Part shown: in pieces, positions 1 through 11,689 of the stretch | Numbering within the stretch: the first letter of the stretch is position 1 | Layout: every line of letters starts with the position of its first letter | The notes under the pieces: model-generated | Seen by the model: the letters and a program-made list of their open reading frames with translations, nothing else | Databases searched by the model: none | What the model was told of the DNA's origin: nothing | DNA from: Bathymodiolus brooksi | Taxonomy: Eukaryota; Mollusca; Bivalvia; Mytilida; Modiolidae | Direction of reading: 5' to 3' | Assembly (NCBI GenBank): GCA_963680875.1 | Contig: OY804575.1 | Coordinates: 101,239,505 to 101,303,504, forward strand | Length of the DNA: 64,000 bases | Program-made: the position numbers and the translations under genes

Positions 1-226
1 TGTATGAAATTAATGACGTAGGGACATAATAATCTCAATTATTATTTTTTAATACTAGTTTTCCTGAAAAGTTCATGGCATCAAAGCAGAATTTTATATA
101 GAGATTGCTTTTCTGCATTATGTCTCATTGGAATTGAAAGTCTAACTCGACGAGATGATATCTTTTTATTTTCAAAAAGTTTTTAAAATGTCAATATTAA
201 TATGCTAATAGTCTCTTCGAAGGAAC

Positions 227-450
227 CGGGATATTACATGTACTTGGCATCTCCACGGGGAAATACAATCCATCAACAAGGAACGCCCGATAAATATGAG
301 GATCTATCAAAAGCACTATAGCATTTTAATTGATCTAGTATAAAGCAGACGCCATCATCGTATCATGGAAGTGTAACTTGTTTTCGCCATGATATGGCTG
401 AACAATTTCTCACTTGGCGTTTAAGCAACAATAAAGCACTCAAATGATGT
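227..450 (+). repeat. SINE-B copy, 3' part
   Basis: The 3' half matches the two SINE-B copies near 46 kb: an 'aaagcagac' block, then 'gtaacttgtt', then 'cgccatgatat' and a tail with 'aagcaacaataaagcactca'. The tRNA-like head is not recognisable. The copy looks old, being diverged and 5' truncated. Confidence 0.6.
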
Positions 451-1295
451 ATACTCTCATATTGTTTTATATCACAGGAACAATATTTATTGTGTAAGGG
501 GATATATTTAATATACACTTATTTAATTGTGGCTGTTTTAGCTAAATAGAATGTTTTCTGATATCATCACCATGGGAATGATAGTTACTGATTGGCTTAT
601 GTAGCCTTTATTTGTTTTAATATGAAACGATTTTGTATCCTAATTGGAAACTTTTCAGAAATAATCTAATATCTTACCCTGAACAAAATTCAGCTTTCTG
701 ATTTTGTGACAACTAGACATTTAGATTGTGATAGGATTTTTTTATGCATAAAACCGGAATCTTTCTTATTCCCTCTTAACCCCTTTTTACTCATTTTTAT
801 TCATGAAAATAAAGATGAAACAGTGATGGCCAATAATTCAACCAATACCAACAAGACAAACATACAATCTCATAAATTCACATTAAGTTACTTAACACAA
901 ATAAAAGATAACGACAAAGGTTGACGGAAATCCAGGTCTTGATTTGGGACAGACACAAACATGTGGCGGTGTTATACCGGTTAAAGCGATCGCAACCTAT
1001 GGATCTCTCACGGCAATACTGATATATTATCTTTTTGTGTAAAATTACTCATTTTGTATGCTATGCTTGTTCAGCATTGTTTCGAAGCCATTTTTTTAAT
1101 GAAGCAAAGCCCCATTGATCCACATTGGTATTCACCGAGTCAAGTATTCCCCAACAGCCACCCACCGCCATTCAAACAGTTTTTTATTTAATAAAAATAA
1201 CTATTAATTACATCAATTTATCAAAAAATCAATACAACACAATCATTATTAGAAACCTTTCAGGTTTTCAGTTTTGAGCAAAAACATATTTCAAT
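451..1295. other. AT-rich intergenic DNA, nothing recognised
   Basis: Only short ORFs without codon structure or recognisable domains are present. I see no splice-bounded exon and no repeat shared with the rest of the window. Confidence 0.5.
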
Positions 1296-1632
1296 AAAAC
1301 CGTGAAATTCTAATTGAGGGCGCACAACGCGTTTCTCGAATGACCCTTCATGAGGTACTCTCATAGTCGATAGAATGGAAAGCTAAATAAGCTAAAAAAA
1401 AAACTTCCAAAACAAGCAAACCAAAAATGTTAAACATGATCGCAAAAATAGGTCAAGGTTACCTATGCATGAAGGAGATTGACTTTAGTTTTGATCCAAT
1501 TACATTATTTAGGAGCAGTAGCTTAGAATATAAATATATCTAATAAAAAATGTCAGGACACAGCATTAACTACTGGGTGGATGACACCTTCATAGAGTAA
1601 TAGTCCACCAGCAGAGGTATCGACCCATTGAT
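1296..1632 (+). repeat. R1 dispersed repeat, near full length
   Basis: R1 is a family of about 330 bp recurring at least ten times here. In plus orientation it reads: 'gtagatatctaattta', a 'gcgcac..cgtttctggaataac' block, 'tcatagtc', 'aggttacctatgcatgagg', 'aattacattatttagga', 'actactgggcggatgata', 'ccaccagcagaggtatcga'. This copy has the later blocks well preserved. It has no coding capacity, so it is non-autonomous. Its class is unknown; a Helitron-like or satellite-bearing element are both possible. Confidence 0.7.
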
Positions 1633-1639
1633 GGTAATG

Positions 1640-2846
1640 AACTAATGGGTCATTATCGCGAATGATTTCATTTACATACTATCGTGTTTACTACAGAACA
1701 AAATTAGCATTTCCAATCATCTTGATTTTAACTGTACATCGATATTGTAGATTTGCAGATCACGGTGTGTACTACACACAGAGGAGGATACCGTATGTTC
1801 TCACTGGGGTTTATTATGGTTTGTGTTGTTCTAATTTTTTTTTCTGTCTATGATAGTGTCTCTTCGACTATTCTGATTTTGACTTATTTACTCAAAGACT
1901 GTTATTATAACATAGAACCCCCTCTTTTTTTTCTTTAGTTAAGATGCAAATTTTTCTCTAAAAATGCTTAAAAAAATGGTCTTAAAACTAAATAGTTTAC
2001 TGAAGGCATTGTGCTTGCATTTCAGAAAAGCAAATGAAAAAGATATACCACAGCCGATTAATGTCGCGTTCCATTGCCTTCGATTTATAGATCGTAAATA
2101 TGTAATATATATTTGATTGTTATTTGAAAAGTAAATTTAGGCATCGTTTCGCCACATATGTAATAAAAACGTATCAGTGCGCCTGACACATGTGAACATC
2201 ACGTAAGTTCATAGTCAAACACGTACTATAAAAAGCAATATGTTCTCCAAGCTTGTACATTCTCTCTGCGTACACAATCAGCTTTAACATCCTGACGTTT
2301 TTAGATTATTCCACCTCAAATGATAGATAGGGCAGAATTGATTAAACTTTCATGACAAAGGTGCACTTGTATTGATGAAAGCGTTTGTTATATATAAGTC
2401 TGAAAATAGAATGTCAGCTTAAACGTGGGATCCTTTGTTTCTAAATTTGATTTTCTAAATAAAGAAATGGAATATTTCTAAGGTTTTAGAGGATTTAGAA
2501 GAATATAGTAGTTATTTACACCAATTAGATGAAATTATTGTCTAATAAAAGAATACGAAGATAAAGTATATTGATTAAGGGAATTCAATTTGCCTTTAGT
2601 TTATGGTTCCACAGCTATACCTTTACTTAAAATGTCATCCTAAAGATATAATGAAAATTTCAGTGTATTGTTTATTCCTCTTCCTGGAGTAAAGTTCCTG
2701 TATCGAGAAAACGGTCCGTGGCATTTTTTCATTTCTACTAGCTCTACATCCAAGCAGAAATACAAATTTGTATGTAATATTTTCTAATGTAGAAAGCATG
2801 AATGGTATTTTTATTAGATAACGGCCGAATTTCAATAATAATAGAA
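1640..2846. other. AT-rich intergenic DNA, nothing recognised
   Basis: Short overlapping ORFs only (for example around 1662-1938 and 2635-2904). None has a recognisable domain or exon-like boundaries. Confidence 0.5.
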
Positions 2847-3180
2847 AAATAAAAACATAAATATCTAATTTAATGCGCACGACTCGAGTATAGAATAAGT
2901 TCAAAGTAAAAATATTAAAAAGGCCACATATTTTAAAAGTCTTTGAGGGCCTAAATAGGATAGCTAAAATCTGTTAAGGTCTCTAATGCATGAGGCAAGA
3001 GAACTTTAGTCTAAATAATAATTATTTAGGAACTGTTCATTTAAATGAAAAATATATCCTTTCAGTGTTGAAATACTTACTACTGGGCGGATGATACCCT
3101 CGGGAACTAGGCCTAAGAGTTCACAAGCAGCAGTGGTATCGACCCATGATAGTGATAAAAGCGTAGATATCAAATTTAAT
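2847..3180 (+). repeat. R1 dispersed repeat
   Basis: It starts with 'aaatatctaatttaatgcgc', continues through the 'aggtctctaatgcatgaggc' block to 'actactgggcggatgatacc' and 'agcagtggtatcgacccatg', and ends in 'gcgtagatatcaaattta'. The start motif recurs at the end, as expected if R1 can be tandemly arranged. Confidence 0.7.
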
Positions 3181-3290
3181 CATTCCATCCAATATATATG
3201 TTCCAAATAGGTATAAAACTGAAGATTACAAGATATATGTGTAAATTATTAGCGGTTCTTGTGGAATAATAAGCATTTTTACTGAAGAAT

Positions 3291-3537
3291 ATCTGGTTTG
3301 GTTTGGTTTATAGTATTCACGCCACTTTCAACAATATTTAAGTTGTACCGTGGTGGTCAGTTTTATTGGTGGTGGAAACTGGAGTACCCAGATAAAACAG
3401 ACCTGTCGCAAGTCACTGACAAACTTTATCAAACTTCAAATAATGTTGTATCGAGTACACCTCGCCATGAATGGGGTTCGACCTCACAACTTTAGTGGTG
3501 ATAGGCACTGATTGCACAGGTAGTTGTAAATCTAAAA
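3291..3537 (-). mobile_element. SINE-A copy
   Basis: SINE-A is a tRNA-derived SINE of about 260 bp. On the plus strand this copy shows the tail first ('cacgccactttcaaca'), then 'ggtcagttttattggtgg', 'caagtcactgacaaacttta', 'acacctcgccatgaatgggg', and a degraded tRNA B-box ('ggttcgacctc'). The element therefore reads on the minus strand. The extreme 5' head is missing. Confidence 0.8.
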
Positions 3538-3539
3538 CT

Positions 3540-5100
3540 TTTATATATACATGTACTACAAAATGAAGTTAAAATAAAAGTTTGTACGTGACGTTCCGTC
3601 CGTTACTGTTCTCGTATAAGTTGAAATAGGCAATTTGATTGGCTCATAGCATTCTATGACCTGATATATAAATGCCATGTAGCAACGGTGCCACAGACAC
3701 ATGTTCAATACAGCACCCTTGTCTTCAGAGGGATATGCGTCTTTTGTCATTTATTCTATTATATTTGAAAAAACATTTAAATAACTTATTTAGAAAACAA
3801 CATTTCCTTTATTGTATTTGAATCTCTTAGTTGCCCATTGGCATTCCGAAGCATCGATTGTACGGTGGAAATTTTGCTATTCTAATACATAAAACATCGT
3901 CGGTAATATACGATACTCTCCACTGGTGATTTATCCCAAAATGTCTGCAACGGTTATTATAAAGAAGAGAGAGAGTAAGAGCTTTCTCGTCATTGATATA
4001 GAGCTTACAACGTGGGAGAAAAAGGGGATGCAAATGACAGAAGAATTACCACAACAGTGAAAACTGCATAAACCGAATCTTGAATAAACCAGAATCCTGG
4101 TTAAATCGAACTTAAAATAAAGTCCTAATAAAGAAAATATTTGTTAATTTAACCTGTGTGTAAAACAAACACCTGGCTATTACGAACCCCAAAAATTGCT
4201 TCCAATATGGTTCGGTTTAGACAGGTTTCACTGTGTTACTAAACAGGGTATGCACTGTGGACGCACATAAATCAATATAATCGTATTGAAGAGAATAAAA
4301 AAAAAAATCACATGTCGAAATGATGATTAATATCTGTAGTACTTGTGATAAAATAAATGAACTTTAGCAATACAATTTTAATTAAAAGTAATTAAAAAAA
4401 AACACATGATGTACATATGTGACCTATAAAACAGATTATAATTGTATTTATTTAACAGGAAAGGGGACAGCGACATTAAAACACGTTTTAGATGTTTATC
4501 GATTTTTCTAAATTAATTTACTTTATAAAAGTACAAAGCATTTTGAAATATTTCTTAAACAAACTGTAAAGTCGATAATTTAATCGATGGCATACGCTAA
4601 CTTTACGATGTAATTATGTCACTGATAAAAAGAAAGATGACAAACTTTTTTTATTAGGAATAAATACCGTACGTTCTGTCAAATCTAGTACTAGATTGAG
4701 GCTTTGCACGCAATGGTGTAAAAAGTGTCATTTAATTTGTGGAATGGTTAGGGAAAAATATCATAAAAATAATGTTTCCTTGTCACTGAATTTACAATAA
4801 AATTCTATAAAATCAGTGTTTTATTTTACAATGTGCGTCCGGGGAGGCGGACGGAAAGAAGAATTTATTTCCGCACCATAGAACTAGACAGATTTTAATG
4901 ATAAACAACTACTTTCCGGAAGCTGAATGCAGAAACACTAAGATCAAGGTAAAAGAGATATCTGGAAACAATACAACACTACTAAACGACAAACAAGACA
5001 CAGAGACACAATAGAACAAAACCTGCCACAATGAAGAGATTTATTTGTATTGGACACGAAACAAAAGAGAATATGACGTGAACTTGGCATTTCTACCTGT
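3540..5100. other. Intergenic DNA, nothing recognised
   Basis: AT-rich sequence with short ORFs (3556-3750 and 3827-4033, minus strand) that I do not recognise. I see no array and no clear copy of the named repeats. Confidence 0.45.
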
Positions 5101-5104
5101 TTCT

Positions 5105-5470
5105 AAACATCATGTAAAGTAAGATACTGATGATGCTATACAGCTGGGTATAAGTCACGGTTTGTCGCATGTAGAGTGTCGTGTAGTCTCTCTGGCTTAT
5201 CATCTACCAGAACCCTCCTCATTTTCCAACGCTCAGCCTCATCAACAAAATCTACTTTCCTTCGTAAATCTCTCTGATAGGCATTGAACAATCTATCAAC
5301 TATTTCAGCTGTTAAGTTTAGAAGACTTGCAGTGTTTAGATAGGATGCAAAAAAAATGCACCTCGTCGCTTGCTATTCGCTTTGATATCTCTTCCACTAA
5401 ATGATCCAAGAAGACAAGGCATAGGGATATGTTCCAGTAGTCAGATGGGTTGTCTACAGGATAATTCGCA
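5105..5470 (-). pseudogene. hAT-type transposase C-terminal relic
   Basis: On the minus strand the stretch encodes, in two frames, pieces resembling the C-terminal part of hAT-like transposases (DUF4371/ZMYM-type, related to THAP0-like proteins). These are 'YWNISLCLVFLDHLVEEISK', then 'LNTASLLNLTAEIVD', 'AERWKMRRVL', and 'LYPAV' followed in another frame by 'YSIISILL'. At least two frame changes (near 5345 and near 5137) break the protein, and the usual 'ERSFS' dimerisation segment is absent. It is a dead fragment; terminal inverted repeats were not found. The family assignment is by motif memory only. Confidence 0.6.
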
Positions 5471-6164
5471 CTGTACATTTATATTATATACATTATAGAT
5501 TTAATCAAGGAACATATCTACATGCGTTTTCTGGTAGGAAAGTGGAGCATTGATTTATTAAAAAAATTGTCAAATTTATGCATAGGCACGTGCCTACTTG
5601 AACCTAACGTAGCTACGCCATTGGCTTTAGCCGTTATACAACAAATAATCAATTCAATATTTCATTCAATTTATAGATGTGTTGATATGTATACCATACC
5701 ATTATCGTTCAGTCAATTTTGTTAACGATTTACGCATATTAAACGCATTCGAGTTAGCTGGAAATACAAGTACAACAAATCCAAATTTTTCACAAGTGTT
5801 TCTATTGGCCATTGTAATGCTTGTCCATCTTTGATTACGGCTTCTGCTTACCCCTTTGACAAGGCCCATGTGTCCACAATACATCAATGATGTATATCAT
5901 TAACAATTTCGCGGTCAAAGCTTCATAAAAAAAATTGCATGCACTAATCAAATCGTATATTACAACTGAAGAGAAGGTCACAGACAGAACGTCGTATTCC
6001 CTAATGTAATTGTTTATGCTATTGCAAAAGTGCATCATATGAAATGATAGACACACTGTATAAACATTTAATATGCTCATTGTTCCACAAGAAACACTAA
6101 TAATTCAAATATAGCAGGAGACATGAGACTGTGTAATATATACAACATGATATATCTACGTTGT
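5471..6164. other. Intergenic DNA, nothing recognised
   Basis: Short ORFs on both strands overlap around 5522-6080, without recognisable domains. Confidence 0.4.
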
Positions 6165-7150
6165 TATTACTGTCACTGGGTCGATACCTCTGATGATGAA
6201 CTATTACTCCCTGGGGGCATCATCCTCAAAGTACTTAGTAAGTGCGTCGGCACTGACATGGTTTAGTAGATACAGATATATTTATTGTTTGAAATGTACA
6301 GTTCCTTCATAATGTTATTTATGGACACTAAAGTCGACCTCCCTCAAGCTATAGGCATACTGAGCCGATATTGGCTATCCTGTTTATGCACTTTGGTTTA
6401 CTTGCCCCCAAAGACTTTTAAATTATTTACATTTCCAAACTTTTGACTGTGAGCGTACCTAATGAATGTTATTCTAGAAACTCACTAAAAAGATAGCTAC
6501 ATTTTTTTCGCTATCACTGGGTTGATGTCTCTGCTGGTGATCTATTGGTATCCTAGGGTATTATCCCTCCAGTAGTCAGTACTTCGACACTGACGTGATT
6601 TATTCGGTATAGATCTATGTTTGCAATTTACAGTTCCTAGATAATGTAATTTATTAAATCTAATGTAAATCTCCTGTAGGAATAGGTAACCTTGACCGAT
6701 TGAATCTCTCCTGTAGGAATAGGTAACATTGACCCATTGAATCTACGCTGTTTATGTCCTTTAACTTACTCCCTCCCAAAGCATTTCAAATTATTTGTCT
6801 TTCCAATCTTTTGATTATCAGCGTACATGATGAAAGTTATTCCAAAAAACGCGTCGTGTAGACTAAATTAGATATCTCAACTGATGGACTATTGAACCCA
6901 ATGGTATCATCCAGATAGTAATCAGTGCTCTGGTACTGACATTGTTTAATAGATACATGTATGCTTGAAATTTAGTTCCTAAATCATGTAATTTATTAAA
7001 ACTAAGTTCATTCACCCTCACCTTTATTTGCTCACAAAGACTTTTGAATTATTTAGCTTTCTAAACTTTTGACTTTGATCGTACCGGATGCAGTTTATTC
7101 CAGACACGAGTAGTGCGCACCAAATTAGATATCTACGTTTTTATCATTTA
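6165..7150 (-). repeat. Tandem trimer of R1
   Basis: Three successive R1 copies in minus orientation lie at about 6165-6500, 6500-6875 and 6875-7150. Each starts with a 'ggtcgatacctctg'-type block (the reverse of R1's 3' end) and ends near 'aaattagatatct'. The middle copy carries an internal duplication ('tcctgtaggaataggtaac' occurs twice, at about 6673 and 6709). Tandem arrangement of a dispersed element suggests unequal exchange or rolling-circle insertion. Confidence 0.7.
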
Positions 7151-7370
7151 TTTTCAACGCTTTTCTTTAAAAAAATACAATGCATCGGGCGTCGTTTTAA
7201 AATGTGTGTTGTTCATTTTCATTTCAATAGCGAATAAGTAGAAAAACTGAACATTCTGATAGTAAAACAAACTTTTCACATCACACAACTAGTTGGTTGG
7301 GCTATGCTTCCTCATACAATGTATATGCAGACTCTGGAACGGCATTCATTTCCTCTGATGCTCAATTCAT

Positions 7371-8175
7371 TATTGTTCGGTGGTTTGTTTTACATTATGT
7401 TCAGTAATAACAACATTATTATCAGTAGTGTTGTATTTATGTTCGAATTATTATGTTTAGTAGTTTTTGTCTTTATATTCGGTGCTTTTTGCATAACCGT
7501 TATGTTCGGTTGCTACTACATTATGTTCGTTCGGCGATTACAACATTATGTTCGGTGATTACAACATTATGTTCGTTCGGTTGTTACAGCATAATGTTCA
7601 TTCGGTGATTACAACATTATGTTCGGCGATTACAACGTTATGTCCGGTGGTTATAGCATTATGTTCGGCGATTACAACATTATGTTCGGTGATTACAACA
7701 TTATGTTCGGTGGCTATAACATTATGTTCGGTGATTACAACATTATGTTCGGTGGCTATAACATTATGTTCGGTGATTACAACATTATGTGCGGTGGTTT
7801 ACAACACTATGTTCGGTAGTTACATATTCGGTGGTTACTTGTTCGGTGATTACAACATTATGTTCGGCGATTACAACGTTATGTCCGGTGGTTATAGCAT
7901 TATGTTCGGCGATTACAACATTATGTTCGGTGATTACAACATTATGTTCGGTGGCTATAACATTATGTTCGGTGATTACAACATTATGTGCGGTGGTTTA
8001 CAACACTATGTTCGGTAGTTACATATTCGGTAGTTACATGTTCGGTGGTTACTTGTTCGGTGACTACAACATTATGTTCGGTGGTTACTTGTTCGGTGAT
8101 TACAACATTATGTTCGGTGGTTACAACATAATGGTCAGTGGTTACTACATTACGTTCGATGGTAACAACAATATC
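7371..8175 (+). repeat. 21-bp minisatellite array
   Basis: The unit is close to 'atgttcggtgattacaaca' plus 'tt', 21 bp, and is degenerate at both ends. Variants are gcgatt, ggttat and ggctat. A larger block recurs: the segment from 7621 returns from 7862 (offset 241 bp) with two fewer units, so there is higher-order duplication. Since 21 is divisible by 3, frames stay open (for example a repeated seven-residue GDYNIMF pattern), but several frames are open at once and no flanking gene signals are seen. Confidence 0.9.
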
Positions 8176-9200
8176 TTCAGTGACTGTCTTTATGTGGGGT
8201 AGTCTTTAAATTATTTTCATATAATTAAATATTATAATTTATATTCTGTGGCCCAGATGTACTTTCCTTTAATTCAAACATCATTATGTTCACTGAGTAG
8301 ATTGCTCATTACGCTAAGTAGTAGTTAATTATTCATGTTCGGCTCATTTAGCATTATAGGCAGTCATCACGACTTTATTTCCGGTGTTCGTCGTAATTAT
8401 GCTTAAATGATGTTGACGTGTTCGATTCAAGAAACCATTTAGGGAAATTTCCGACAATAAAGGAACCGGAATTATTTTTTCGGTACATTTTTTTCAAGTC
8501 ACATAAAATATAATATTTAAAATTGAATAAATGGAAACAATTCTCGATACGTCTGGGATAAATCATAATTCAAGTTCATGTTCAACATTGTCTGATGTTG
8601 ACTTTCAAATTGGAGATATTTGCATGTTAAATATAAATATCTCTATTTGTAATGTATATATATCTCTGTTTCATAAAAATATCATTGTTTGCAATACAGA
8701 TGTCTGCATTAAATGGGCAAAAAAAAACATAATTTATAAATATGGATATCTATATTTCAAAAAATAATATATATATATGTAATATAGATTTCTTGATTGA
8801 ATGGATAAACCTAAACTGTTTGTCATATGAACATATTGCTTGTGTTCTCACATTAAAATCAACTTCCAAAAGGGACTTCAGAGTTTGTGTTGGAATATAA
8901 ACATTCCTTGTTGTTCTTGTTAGTTTCTAACCACTGAACATACGATAGCACATTGTTTTCAATATTCCATCATTTTAGCATAAGTTTAAAAAGATGAAAC
9001 TCAGTATGAGATAATTTTAAAATTCATATGTGGCGTTATGTTTTTATTTTTGTAGTACTTGTCTAAACACTAAAAAAAACCTACTAAATAAAGCATATTG
9101 TAAATATTACTAAGCATGTGGTCATGGAACTTAGTCAGTGTAAAAGGGACCTAATAATAATTAAAAAAAATCAGAAGATAATAACCTTCATGCAGACTGT
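8176..9200. other. AT-rich intergenic DNA
   Basis: No gene or named repeat was recognised. The ORF at 8531-8767 is AT-driven and has no recognisable domain. Confidence 0.45.
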
Positions 9201-9206
9201 TTTATT
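9201..9206 (-). promoter_or_regulatory. AATAAA poly(A) signal candidate
   Basis: A canonical AATAAA hexamer on the minus strand lies 28 nt after the stop codon of the candidate terminal exon at 9235-9325. In AT-rich DNA the hexamer is common, so its weight comes only from its position. Confidence 0.3.
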
Positions 9207-9234
9207 TTACAGAGAACCGTATAATAGCATGAGT

Positions 9235-9325
9235 TTAACTTTCGTTTGATAGCATATATGATGGAAGAAATGACATGTTCATAGAACGACCAACACCACT
9301 ATTAAATCCACTGAAACCACCCCCA
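9235..9325 (-). CDS. Candidate glycine-rich terminal exon, gene unknown
   Basis: On the minus strand a good acceptor (T-rich, ending in ttttcag at 9326) is followed by one base completing a split codon. The open frame then reads GGGFSGFNSGVGRSMNMSFL and further to PSYMLSNES and a TAA (9237-9235). A poly(A) hexamer follows closely. The glycine/serine/asparagine-rich tail looks like the end of a low-complexity C-terminus. No upstream exon was identified, and I do not recognise the protein. It may be a chance ORF. Confidence 0.3.
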
Positions 9326-9329
9326 CTGA

Positions 9330-10294
9330 AAACAAAAAGGTCATATTAATGTACAGATTATAGCAATTAAAATCTGGATTTCGTTTGAACTATGACTATT
9401 AAAGTCCGAGTTGTGACATTTGGTCGCAAGACAATCTCGCATGGCGAGTATCGAACCCCTCTTGCAAAATCATGGCTACTGGTCTGATTTTTATTGTGCT
9501 ATTTGTATGAACGCGTGTAAATATGGCATATAAAACAGATAAATATTAAAATCGAAAGAACTACGTATCTTTTGGTGACCATTTACTCGTTGAAAGTGGC
9601 GTTAAACACCATAAACCTATACTCGTTCTTCGAATGTCACGTGTCGCCTCATTTCGCACATCAAAAGAACTACACGTGGCCAAAGGGTAGTTATAATTAG
9701 TTTTCCTGCATTTGTAAAGATCTTAGTTACTGGCCAAAGTCGTTAAAAGGAAAATCAATAGAAAAACATCTCAACATAATCAGAAACGTCTGAGAAGCAC
9801 ATTTGAAAGTAATGTTGTCGCTTGCATTCGAAAGAGAAGACACAAATAAAATGTGAGACATAAGAATTTAAGTTGGGTCGCCATTTTATTTATGTGTTTA
9901 TGTTAGTCACATTTTAGTCCCCTCACTGTTCTTATTTAATCTGCCGTTAAAATTGATAATTGATTTGGTTAGCAAAGCCTCATGTTGAAAGTGTACATTT
10001 ATACTGTTGTATATGCAGAACTAAAGTTACGGGTGCAATTTTAATATTTTGTATGGTTATCGCTTATAAAGAAAGAATTCTTCTTTGTTAAGACATTGAC
10101 TGAAATATCTATACAAGAATTGCGATTTTTTTTTATAAAAATGGATGAAATTTTTGAAAATAGTTTATAAATAATGCTGACATAGACAAACCTTGGTAAA
10201 ACCTTTTATTGTTCAGTGCACGCAAATTTCAAACACTGGATAATATAGAAGCTTTTATATTCAATACTACTTGTTTTTGTGATGAAGTTCTGGG
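9330..10294. other. Intergenic DNA with a short SINE-A fragment
   Basis: Only a SINE-A tail fragment is recognised, at about 9588-9622 in plus orientation ('gaaagtggcgttaaacacca'). The rest shows nothing I can name. Confidence 0.45.
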
Positions 10295-10582
10295 TTCCAT
10301 ATTGTGATGTCCGTTACTATTTCCCCACAGAAACGATGTTCAGTTCGTCTTTACCTCCAGTTTGTGTAGGAGAGCTCATGTCTTATTTACGTTATTTGTG
10401 TTTGTTTGCGCAGAGTGGTGTCCAATACATATTGTGTTGTGTTTTTGATTTGTTTTTCTTCGTCTTGTTGCCAGTTTCTCTGGATTGTCCATTTTTGCTT
10501 GTTCTTTCGGTATTCTCTAGCGTTTATATTAAGCAATGTGACAGTTGTATCATCCCTGTCGTTTTTGTGCTAGATGAAACCT
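10295..10582 (+). repeat. R6 dispersed repeat, copy 1
   Basis: It matches 21907-22208 in the same orientation. Shared blocks include 'ttgtgatgtccgttac', 'tcatctttacctccagtt' (here 'tcgtctttacc'), 'gttatttgtgtttgttt', 'gttgccagtttctctggatt' and 'ttctctagcgtttata'. There are scattered substitutions and small indels. It is open for about 100 codons here but not in the second copy, so coding is not supported. Confidence 0.75.
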
Positions 10583-10689
10583 GAGTAAAAAGTACCATTC
10601 TTGCACAACACATTGACAAACTTTACAGCACATCTATCAGATACATATATTCCCACAACAGCAATACGACCACCTCAAGCGGAACCACG

Positions 10690-10733
10690 AGGTATAGAAA
10701 TAGGGCCTAGTATCTCCGCTGCGGGGTACAACC
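10690..10733 (+). repeat. Short motif shared with 63651-63698
   Basis: The segment containing 'gaaatagggcctagtatct' and 'ggggtacaaccc' resembles a segment near the right edge of the window ('aaataggacctagtttctta', 'cagggtacaagccc'). It is probably a remnant of another dispersed repeat. Confidence 0.35.
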
Positions 10734-10867
10734 CACCCATAAGGCACACATCAAAGAACCAATCTGCTATTAGGACGGGACGTAAATAATCGTGACTGCC
10801 TCGTGTGTTGAGAATGTCATGCTCCTTGCACACAAAAGACGACTCCGTAGGAGGGAGTGTTATGGAT

Positions 10868-11050
10868 TAAGGTTATGGTGTTTAACACTACTTTCACCAA
10901 TAGTTCAACTATGTGGTGGTGGTCTGTTTTACTGGTAGAGAACACCGCACTACTAGGAGAAAACCACCGACCTGCTGCAAGTCACTGACAAACTTTTTTC
11001 ACAAAAGGTTGTATCTAGGCGATTCGGGGCAGCTCATAATGAGCAGTAGC
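10868..11050 (-). mobile_element. SINE-A copy, diverged and truncated
   Basis: On the plus strand it begins with 'ttatggtgtttaacac', then a degraded 'gtggtggtctgttttact', 'gagaaaaccaccgacctgc' and 'caagtcactgacaaactttt'. The tRNA-like half is lost or unrecognisable beyond about 11050. Confidence 0.65.
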
Positions 11051-11465
11051 TTGTTAGTAGTGGTCGTTGGTACAAGACAAAACATTTTGTTGTTGCAAGC
11101 CTCAGTTCATAGGCCAATAACAGTTTCACTAGTTTACCTACGCGAGTCATTCTTTGCTCACTGTGTTTAGCAACAATCAGTCACTCAGCAAGACCACCAC
11201 AGCCACGGATCTCCCTTGAGAAGTAATGATATTTGTACAACGCCAAGTGATCAGTATTTCAAATATATTTTTGTCAATGACAAGTATATAAAAGCAAAAA
11301 ATCTGCAAGTGATATGGGTCTGTCGGTGAATGTTTTCATTGTCAATGAAGAGATCACGGTTACGGAGTATCAGTGTGAGAAATGACCATGATAATGTTCC
11401 GTTTGTCGCAATCATAATCTGGTCCTTTCCTCATTCAAGAATTATCAAAGAGTTTGTAGCAATAA

Positions 11466-11678
11466 TAACACGACGGGTGCCATATGTGGAGCATGAACTG
11501 GTTATATCTTTCCGGAACACCTGGGTCCATCCCCAGTTTTAGTGGGGTTCGTGTTGCTCGATCTACTGATTTATGTGTAATGTTTTTGTGGATCTTATTT
11601 TGTCCCTTTGACCATTGTATTGTCTGTCCATCGATTTATGGACTCTGATTATTTTTTTGGTATCTTAAGCTGTTCTTA
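11466..11678 (-). repeat. R2 dispersed repeat
   Basis: R2 (about 220 bp) in plus orientation reads 'gtttgaagataccaaaggg', a 'ggacagacaacacaatggcc' block, 'acaacgatctacaaaaca', 'gagtaacacgaaccccact', 'tgctccggaagggtaagcag', 'cctgctccactagtgacacc'. This copy is reversed and complete but diverged. R2 has no coding capacity; it resembles a repeat I remember as common in bivalves. Confidence 0.75.
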
Positions 11679-11689
11679 GAGTAGGGAAA

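Noticed and set aside
7548..8202. ORFs of 137-156 codons in the 21-bp array
   Set aside because: Several frames are open because 21 is a multiple of 3; there is no signal peptide, splice or transcript evidence. Kept as a question in the findings, not as a gene.
9430..9490. B-box-like 'gagtatcgaacccct' suggesting a tRNA gene
   Set aside because: No cloverleaf could be formed around it; it more likely is a degraded SINE head. No intact tRNA gene was found anywhere in the window.
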